64,000 nucleotides of DNA from Pseudomonas rhizophila. GTDB lineage: Bacteria > Pseudomonadota > Gammaproteobacteria > Pseudomonadales > Pseudomonadaceae. The stretch spans positions 452,232 to 516,231 of the forward strand of contig NZ_CP024081.1 in assembly GCF_003033885.1 (NCBI RefSeq), written 5' to 3'. A model generated the notes under the pieces. That model did no database searches. It was given only the letters and a program-made list of their open reading frames with translations, and was not told where the DNA came from. Shown piece after piece: positions 58,704 through 64,000 of the stretch (the stretch's first letter is position 1; every line of letters starts with the position of its first letter). The position numbers were made by a program, and so were the translations under genes.

Positions 58704-61190
58704 ATGCCTGACCTGCTTGACCGTTACCCGCTGACGACGGGCACCTATCACGAATTGATGGACGACAGTGGCGCGGTGCGCGGGCACTGGCGCCGCCTGC
58801 TCGACCATTTGCAGCGCAGTACGCCGGCCCAACTGCTCCAGCGTCAGGCACTGTTGGCCCGGCAGATCCAGGAAAACGGTGTCACTTACAACGTCTATGC
58901 GGACCCGAAGGGCGCCGACCGGCCGTGGGAGCTGGACCTGCTGCCCCACGTGATCGATGCGCAGGAGTGGAAGCAACTGTCGGCGGGCATCGCCCAGCGT
59001 GCACGCTTGCTCAACGCAGTACTGGCCGACCTGTACGGGCCGCAACGGCTGATCAGTGAGGGGCTGCTGCCGGCGGAACTGGTGTTCGGGCACAACAATT
59101 TTCTCTGGCCGTGCCAGGGCATAACGCCACCGGACGGCATTTTCCTGCACCTGTATGCCGTGGATCTGGCCCGTACGCCCGACGGTCGCTGGTGGGTCAC
59201 GGCGGATCGGACCCAGGCGCCTTCGGGGGCCGGGTATGCGCTGGAAAATCGCATGATCGTCTCCCGCGCCTTTCCCGATTTGTATCGTGACCTGAAGGTC
59301 AAGCACCTGGCCGGTTTCTTCCGCACCTTGCAGCAGACCCTTGCGCGTCAGGCCCCCAGTGATGGCGAGTCGCCGCTGGTGGTGCTGTTGACGCCTGGAC
59401 GGTTCAACGAAAGCTATTTCGAACACCTTTACCTAGCGCGCCAGCTGGGCTATCCGCTGGTGGAAGGGAGCGACCTGACCGTTCGCGACGCCACGGTGTA
59501 CCTCAAGACCCTGAGCGGGCTACGACGGGTTCACGCCATCATGCGCCGGCTCGACGATGATTTCTGCGACCCGTTGGAGCTGCGCACCGATTCGGCCTTG
59601 GGTGTACCGGGATTGCTGGAGGCGGTGCGCCAGGGCCGGGTGCTGGTGGCCAATGCCTTGGGCAGCGGCGTGCTGGAATCACCGGGCCTGTTGGGCTTTT
59701 TGCCAAAGATCAGCCAGTTTCTGTTCGGTGAGGAACTGATACTGCCGTCCATCGCCACCTGGTGGTGCGGTGAGCCGCCGGTGCTGGCCCAGGCCTTGGA
59801 AAAACTGCCGCATTTGCTGATCAAACCGGCGTTTCCTTCCCAAAGTTTCAGCCCGGTATTGGGGCGCGACCTGAACGAACAACAGCGTGCACTTCTGGCC
59901 GCGCGCATGCAGGCGCGTCCCTACGCCTATGTCGCCCAGGAACTGGCGCAGCTGTCCCAGGCACCGGTCTGGCAGGCCGAAGACGGTCAGCTTCAGCCGC
60001 GGGCCATCGGCATGCGCGTGTATGCCGTTTCCGGGGAGGATGACTATCGGGTGCTGCCGGGCGGCCTGACCCGCGTGGCGGCCGAGGCCGACGCTGAAGT
60101 GGTGTCGATGCAGCGAGGCGGCGCCAGTAAGGACACTTGGGTCCTGGGCGAACAGGCGCCCAGTGGCGAACAATGGAAGGCCCAGCGAACCGTGGGCGTC
60201 CACGATCTGGTGCGACGTGATCCCTATCTGCCGTCCCGCGTCGTGGAAAATCTGTTCTGGTTCGGTCGCTACTGCGAGCGCTGTGACGACAGTGCGCGGC
60301 TGCTGCGGATCATGCTGGCGCGCTATGTCGATGGCGACGACCCGCAAGCGCTGCTGTCGGCGGTGTCCCTGGGGGAAAGCCTGATGCTGTTGCCGGAGGA
60401 GGGCGAACTGCCCGAGCGACTGCTGGCGGCCTTGTTGGGGGACGATTGGTCGTTCAGCCTGCGTTCCAACCTGCAGCGATTGCAGTGGGCGGCCTCCCAG
60501 GTTCGCGGCAAGCTGTCCCGGGAGAACTGGCAGGCACTGGTGGAGCTGCAGCGCGAAGCCATGGAGCTGGAAACCGCGGAGCCGGATTTCGGTGAGTTGC
60601 TGGATTTTCTCAACCGTTTGGTGATGTCCCTGGCGGCGTTGTCCGGATTCGCGTTGGACGACATGACCCGCGACGAGGGCTGGCGTTTCCTGATGATCGG
60701 TCGTCGTCTGGAGCGCCTGCAATTTCTCAGCAGCAGCCTGGCGGCGTTCCTGCGAGGCGAGGCGGTGTTCGACCAGGCGGGGCTGGACTGGTTGCTGGAA
60801 CTGGGCAACAGCAGCATCACCTATCGTTCGCGTTACCTGGCGGTGGCCCAGTTGATTCCGGTGCTCGACCTGCTGTTGCTGGACGAACAAAACCCTCACG
60901 CGGTGCTCTTCCAGTTGAAACTGGTGGCCCGTACCCTCAAGCGCTTGAACGATGACTTCGGCGCGCCCAGGGAAACCGCCTTGCCAGAGCTGGTCGCTCG
61001 CCTGTCATGCTTTGACCTGCGTTGCCTGGAGAGTCCGCTGTTCGGCGAGGCCAGCCTGCGCGCAGCCCTCGATGGCTTGGCCGATCTGTTGCAGGAAGTG
61101 GCCGACGTCAGCGGCCAGGTGTCCGATCGCCTGGCCTTGCGTCATTTCGCTCACGTCGATGACGTCAGCCAGCGTACGGTGTCCGTCTGA
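58704..61190 (+). CDS. Circularly permuted ATP-grasp fused to alpha-E domain
   Basis: The 828-residue protein joins a circularly permuted type 2 ATP-grasp (residues about 1-480, former DUF404/407) to an alpha-E helical domain (about 510-828, DUF403). ATP-grasp features include GHNNFLWPCQGITPPDGIFL, YALENRMIVSRAFPDLYRDL, LLTPGRFNESYFEHLYLARQ and VVSMQRGGASKDTWVL. The alpha-E part begins YLPSRVVENLFWFGRYCERC. In many genomes these are separate adjacent genes; here they are fused. ATG 58704 (MPDLLDRYPLT) is chosen over a start seven codons earlier. Confidence 0.88.
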   Translation: MPDLLDRYPLTTGTYHELMDDSGAVRGHWRRLLDHLQRSTPAQLLQRQALLARQIQENGVTYNVYADPKGADRPWELDLLPHVIDAQEWKQLSAGIAQRARLLNAVLADLYGPQRLISEGLLPAELVFGHNNFLWPCQGITPPDGIFLHLYAVDLARTPDGRWWVTADRTQAPSGAGYALENRMIVSRAFPDLYRDLKVKHLAGFFRTLQQTLARQAPSDGESPLVVLLTPGRFNESYFEHLYLARQLGYPLVEGSDLTVRDATVYLKTLSGLRRVHAIMRRLDDDFCDPLELRTDSALGVPGLLEAVRQGRVLVANALGSGVLESPGLLGFLPKISQFLFGEELILPSIATWWCGEPPVLAQALEKLPHLLIKPAFPSQSFSPVLGRDLNEQQRALLAARMQARPYAYVAQELAQLSQAPVWQAEDGQLQPRAIGMRVYAVSGEDDYRVLPGGLTRVAAEADAEVVSMQRGGASKDTWVLGEQAPSGEQWKAQRTVGVHDLVRRDPYLPSRVVENLFWFGRYCERCDDSARLLRIMLARYVDGDDPQALLSAVSLGESLMLLPEEGELPERLLAALLGDDWSFSLRSNLQRLQWAASQVRGKLSRENWQALVELQREAMELETAEPDFGELLDFLNRLVMSLAALSGFALDDMTRDEGWRFLMIGRRLERLQFLSSSLAAFLRGEAVFDQAGLDWLLELGNSSITYRSRYLAVAQLIPVLDLLLLDEQNPHAVLFQLKLVARTLKRLNDDFGAPRETALPELVARLSCFDLRCLESPLFGEASLRAALDGLADLLQEVADVSGQVSDRLALRHFAHVDDVSQRTVSV

Positions 61191-62083
61191 TGAGCGCTCG
61201 TTACCAGATCTTCCACGACACCCACTACCATTACGACAGCCCGGTATCCCTGGCCCAGCAGCTTGCTCACCTGTGGCCGCGCCCCTGTGAGTGGCAGCGT
61301 TGCACCGAGCAGCAGTTGTTGATCAGCCCGGAGCCGACGACCCGACGCGATGAGCTGGATGTGTTCGGCAACCCACTGACCCGCCTGGCGTTCGAACGGC
61401 CCCATGACGAGTTGCTGGTCAACGCGCGTCTGAGCGTGGAAGTGTTGGCGCGTCCTGTGCTGGACTTCAGTTTGTCCCCCGCCTGGGAGTCAACCCGTCA
61501 TGCGTTGACCTACAGCGGCCGGCCAATGGCTGCTCCGTTGCTGGATGCGTGCCGCTATCGTTTCGAGTCACCCTATGTGCACCTCAAGCGCAGCTTTGTC
61601 GAGTTTTCCGAAAGCTGTTTCGCGCCGGGGCGCCCATTGATGCTCGGCGTGCGGGCGCTGATGGAGAAGATATTCGAGGAGTTCACCTTCGATGCCGAAG
61701 CCACCCAGGTGGCAACGCCGCTGGTGGAGGTACTGGAACGGCGGCGGGGCGTTTGCCAGGACTTTGCTCACCTGATGCTGGCCTGCGTGCGCTCCCGCGG
61801 GTTGGCGGCGCGTTACGTCAGCGGCTACCTGTTGACTCAACCGCCGCCGGGTCAGCCACGGTTGATCGGTGCCGATGCCTCGCACGCCTGGATCTCGGTG
61901 TTTTGCCCGGTGCTGGGCTGGGTGGACTTCGACCCGACCAATAACGTTCAGCCGGCGCTGGAACACATCACATTGGCCTGGGGCCGGGATTTTTCCGATG
62001 TGTCGCCGTTGCGGGGAGTCATTCTGGGCGGCGGTGATCATGACCCCGAAGTGCGGGTGACGGTGATGCCGCTTGAATCGTAA
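61190..62083 (+). CDS. Transglutaminase family protein
   Basis: The 297-residue protein has a bacterial transglutaminase N-domain (YQIFHDTHYHYDSPVSLAQQ) and a transglutaminase core. The catalytic Cys is in RRRGVCQDFAHLMLACVRSR, His in GADASHAWISVFCPVLGW and Asp in VDFDPTNN. It overlaps the upstream stop by 1 bp, so three genes form one transcription unit with DUF2126. Its activity on a peptide or protein substrate is inferred from the family. Confidence 0.88.
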   Translation: MSARYQIFHDTHYHYDSPVSLAQQLAHLWPRPCEWQRCTEQQLLISPEPTTRRDELDVFGNPLTRLAFERPHDELLVNARLSVEVLARPVLDFSLSPAWESTRHALTYSGRPMAAPLLDACRYRFESPYVHLKRSFVEFSESCFAPGRPLMLGVRALMEKIFEEFTFDAEATQVATPLVEVLERRRGVCQDFAHLMLACVRSRGLAARYVSGYLLTQPPPGQPRLIGADASHAWISVFCPVLGWVDFDPTNNVQPALEHITLAWGRDFSDVSPLRGVILGGGDHDPEVRVTVMPLES

Positions 62084-62116
62084 ACAGATCCCAGTGTGGG
62101 AACGGACTGGGCTGTG

Positions 62117-62146
62117 AGGGCCGGCAGCGAGGCTGCCGACCCTGGA
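62117..62146. terminator. Hairpin between convergent genes
   Basis: AGGGCCGGCAGC and GCTGCCGACCCT form an imperfect 12-bp stem between the transglutaminase gene and the minus-strand small protein. No T run is present. Confidence 0.4.
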
Positions 62147-62190
62147 CACAGAACCGGGGGGCCGGATCAGATCATCGGGCCCTGAGGGTA

Positions 62191-62382
62191 TCAGGCGTCG
62201 GGCGTCTGATCTTTCGGTGCATCAACATCTACGTCTGCTGCCACGTCGCCTTCGGTATCCGGGGTCAGTGCTGCTGCTTCTTCTTCAGCGGTAGCTTTCT
62301 TGCGCTGAAGCTTTTCCTCTTTCTTCTGCTCCTTGGCCAAGTCTCTCTGACGTTTGGCGAAGGAATAATTGGGTTTGGCCAT
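62191..62382 (-). CDS. Small Lys/Glu-rich conserved protein
   Basis: From ATG 62382 (MAKPNYSFAKRQRDLAKEQK) this encodes 63 residues. The first half is basic and helical; the second is acidic (DTEGDVAADVDVDAPKD). Short proteins beginning MAKPNYSFAKRQRELAKK occur in many proteobacteria without a known role. The longer frame to 62499 is unlikely because it reads back toward the LOG gene. Confidence 0.7.
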   Translation of the reverse strand: MAKPNYSFAKRQRDLAKEQKKEEKLQRKKATAEEEAAALTPDTEGDVAADVDVDAPKDQTPDA

Positions 62383-62450
62383 GGGCGATCCTCTGGGGTC
62401 GAAGGTGAGGTTGAGCGGCGCGTATTCTGCCCTGTATCGGGGTCGAGCCG

Positions 62451-63038
62451 TTAGCTGGGTTTTTGTTCGGCCCACTTTGGCTGCACCGACGGTTGCCATT
62501 CGTCCAGCGCATCGAGCAGGTGGTGGGGTGATTCGCTCACTTGCAGCATGTCACGGTGGGGCCCACGGACGAAGCCTTCGCCGACGATATGATCAAGAAA
62601 ACCGGTGAGTTTGCTGTAGAAACCGTTCACTTCCAGCAGCCCCAGCGGTTTGCTGTGATAGCCGAGCTGGCCCCAGGTCCAGACTTCGAACAACTCCTCC
62701 AGCGTGCCAAGGCCGCCGGGCAGGGCGATGAAGGCATCGCTGAGCTGAGCCATGCGTGCCTTGCGGGCGTGCATGCCGTCCACCACTTCCAGGCGGGTCA
62801 GGCCGCTGTGGCCGATTTCCTTGTCTTTGAGGCTCTGCGGGATGATACCGATCACTTCGCCGCCGGCCGCCAGGGCCGCATCGGCGACGATGCCCATCAA
62901 GCCGACCGCGCCGCCGCCATAGACCAGGGTCAGTTTTCGTTCTGCCAACGCACGCCCCAAGGCCTGCGCCGCTTCACGATAGGCTGGGTGGCTACCGGTG
63001 CTGGCGCCGCAAAATACACAAACAGACGCTAAAGACAT
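62451..63038 (-). CDS. LOG family protein (putative cytokinin riboside 5'-monophosphate phosphoribohydrolase)
   Basis: The 195-residue Rossmann-fold protein has the family motif [18 protein letters not shown] (PGGxGTxxE) and the N-terminal [10 protein letters not shown]. Members hydrolyse nucleoside 5'-monophosphates to free bases. Plants use this to activate cytokinins; in bacteria the role may be nucleotide salvage. It is 69 bp upstream of the small protein on the same strand and divergent from azu. Confidence 0.88.
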   Translation of the reverse strand: MSLASVCVFCGASTGSHPAYREAAQALGRALAERKLTLVYGGGAVGLMGIVADAALAAGGEVIGIIPQSLKDKEIGHSGLTRLEVVDGMHARKARMAQLSDAFIALPGGLGTLEELFEVWTWGQLGYHSKPLGLLEVNGFYSKLTGFLDHIVGEGFVRGPHRDMLQVSESPHHLLDALDEWQPSVQPKWAEQKPS

Positions 63039-63099
63039 GCCTTACTCCGTGGTCAGTAACTGGACCAGAGTAAAGCCTGGCTTTGGCTGCGCAAAGCAA

Positions 63100-63189
63100 T
63101 TAAACCTCGCGCCGGGGTTTTTCGTAGGTGCCACTGGCACCGCAGGCGTAGGCGGCAAGCAAGCTGCACAGCAGGCCGTTGAGGTTCAT
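63100..63189 (-). CDS. Possible 29-residue peptide upstream of the LOG gene
   Basis: A frame from ATG 63189 ([20 protein letters not shown]...) has a short hydrophobic, cysteine-containing start and a basic end (EKPRREV), with GGAG about 10 bp upstream. It resembles a tiny secreted or membrane peptide. Coding is uncertain. Confidence 0.3.
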   Translation of the reverse strand: MNLNGLLCSLLAAYACGASGTYEKPRREV

Positions 63190-63282
63190 GATGCGGTACT
63201 CCAGAGAGGTGATGGAGCTGATCATATGGCCGGCTCATACCTTTGGCTGGTTGATTATGCTCATCAGGCTGATAGCCTTAAG

Positions 63283-63292
63283 TTGTATACAA
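63283..63292. promoter_or_regulatory. TTGTATACAA palindrome upstream of azu
   Basis: This perfect 10-bp palindrome resembles operators of some GntR/FadR-type regulators. No regulator gene is adjacent. Confidence 0.35.
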
Positions 63293-63295
63293 TCT

Positions 63296-63309
63296 TTGAC
63301 TCAGGTCAT
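63296..63309 (+). promoter_or_regulatory. ANR/FNR-type box upstream of azu
   Basis: TTGACTCAGGTCAT matches TTGAC-N4-GTCAA at nine of ten positions. In P. aeruginosa azu is activated by ANR under low oxygen. The centre lies about 80 bp before the start codon. Confidence 0.6.
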
Positions 63310-63381
63310 AGGAACTTGTCTGAAATTCAGGCAGTCTTCCCCATTGACGGAATTTTTCTAACCATGCCTTGGAGATTCACC

Positions 63382-63828
63382 ATGTTTGCCAAACTTGCTG
63401 CAGTATCCCTGTTGACGCTGGCCAGCAGCCAGCTGATGGCAGCCGAGTGCAAGACCACCATCGACTCGACCGACCAGATGTCCTTCAGCACCAAGGCCAT
63501 CGAGATCGACAAGAGCTGCAAGACCTTCACCGTTGAACTGACTCACTCAGGCAGCTTGCCGAAGAACGTCATGGGCCATAACTGGGTACTGAGCAAAGAA
63601 GCTGACATGCAGCCGATTGCTACCGATGGCCTGGCAGCCGGCATCGACAAGAACTACCTGAAAGAAGGCGATGCGCGCATCATCGCTCACACCAAGCTCA
63701 TTGGGGCCAAGGAGAAGGACTCGGTGACTTTCGATGTATCGAAACTGAGCGCCGATGAGAAATACGGCTTCTTCTGCTCGTTCCCGGGCCACATCTCGAT
63801 GATGAAAGGCACGGTTACCCTGAAGTAA
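63382..63828 (+). CDS. azu: Azurin
   Basis: Azurin (148 residues) is a periplasmic blue-copper electron carrier. A 20-residue signal peptide ([20 protein letters not shown]) precedes a 128-residue mature protein starting [13 protein letters not shown]. The copper ligands are all present: His46 in VMGHNWVL, Cys112, His117 and Met121 in [14 protein letters not shown]. The disulfide pair Cys3-Cys26 is also there. ATG 63382 has GGAG upstream; another ATG six codons earlier is less likely. An ANR-type box and a strong terminator bracket the gene. Confidence 0.97.
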   Translation: MFAKLAAVSLLTLASSQLMAAECKTTIDSTDQMSFSTKAIEIDKSCKTFTVELTHSGSLPKNVMGHNWVLSKEADMQPIATDGLAAGIDKNYLKEGDARIIAHTKLIGAKEKDSVTFDVSKLSADEKYGFFCSFPGHISMMKGTVTLK

Positions 63829-63841
63829 TCACATCAGGCAT

Positions 63842-63874
63842 AAAAAAAGCGCCCGTTTCAGGGCGCTTTTTTGT
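63842..63874 (+). terminator. Intrinsic terminator after azu
   Basis: AAAAAAAGCGCCC and GGGCGCTTTTTT form a 12-bp stem with a GTTTCA loop. Confidence 0.92.
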
Positions 63875-63895
63875 GCCTCGCCAATAACCGCACAT

Positions 63896-63990
63896 CCTGT
63901 GGGAGCGAGCCTGCTCGCGATGACGGCAGCACATTCAACATCAATGCAAACTGACCCACCGCTATCGCGAGCAGGCTCGCTCCCACAGGG
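63896..63990. repeat. Inverted REP doublet
   Basis: CTGTGGGAGCGAGCCTGCTC at 63898 is mirrored by GAGCAGGCTCGCTCCCACAG ending near 63989. Confidence 0.85.
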
Positions 63991-64000
63991 ATTGCCGGTC

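Overview
The window is a stretch of core chromosome from a member of the Pseudomonas fluorescens group. The gene order (parE/parC, serB, psd-rhdA-motAB-rsgA-orn, queG-nnr-tsaE-amiB-mutL-miaA-hfq-hflXKC, hisZ-purA, rnr-rlmB-rpsF-rpsR-rplI-dnaB) is the one usual in Pseudomonas. The gaps between genes carry many copies of the REP palindromes typical of this group (CGAGCAAGCTCGCTCCCACA type and GTGGCGAGGGAGCTTGCTCC type). RhdA and azurin fit the same assignment. No prophage, CRISPR array or rRNA operon was seen.

Layout. (1) 1-5100, minus strand: the C-terminal part of a LapA-type RTX adhesin, open through the left edge. Its visible 5' end is not an adhesin N-terminus. It is the start of an IS3-family OrfA transposase fused in frame to the adhesin's 200-residue repeats. 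(2) 5100-5740: REP sequences and a hairpin-rich repeat element. (3) 5740-12073: yqiA, parE, a phytase-type esterase-like gene, a retropepsin-like protease gene and parC, then a PqiC-like lipoprotein. (4) 13.2-21.4 kb: an SMP/YtjB-like membrane protein divergent from serB, then minus-strand genes for a PilZ-like protein, psd, rhdA and an HDOD protein. (5) 21.5-25.4 kb: motAB, rsgA and orn, with a long imperfect palindrome between rsgA and orn. (6) 25.7-40.3 kb: a TRIC-family channel and queG, then a tightly packed series nnr-tsaE-amiB-mutL-miaA-hfq-hflX-hflK-hflC with overlapping starts and stops, then hisZ and purA. (7) 40.5-53 kb: a chemoreceptor, two tandem tRNA-Leu(CAG) genes, rnr-rlmB, rpsF-rpsR-DUF2232-rplI, dnaB and a YgiQ-type radical SAM protein. 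(8) 53.3-55.2 kb: an accessory cassette of one 305-residue protein with hydrophobic hairpins and two paralogous 153-residue four-helix membrane proteins. (9) 55.3-62.1 kb: transglutaminase/DUF2126, a circularly permuted ATP-grasp fused to alpha-E, and a second transglutaminase, behind a good sigma-54 promoter candidate. (10) 62.2-63.8 kb: a small Lys-rich protein, a LOG-family protein and azurin with an ANR-type box.

Most of the window is housekeeping: topoisomerase IV, serine and phospholipid synthesis, tRNA modification (MiaA, QueG, TsaE), RNA decay (Orn, RNase R, Hfq), ribosomal proteins and the replicative helicase. The points most worth following up are the transposase-adhesin fusion, the effector/immunity-like cassette at 53-55 kb, the sigma-54-linked peptide-modification cluster and two structured noncoding elements (5.3 kb and 24.7 kb). 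Start codons were chosen by reading frame, ribosome-binding site, overlap with the upstream gene and recalled homologue N-termini. No database search was possible.
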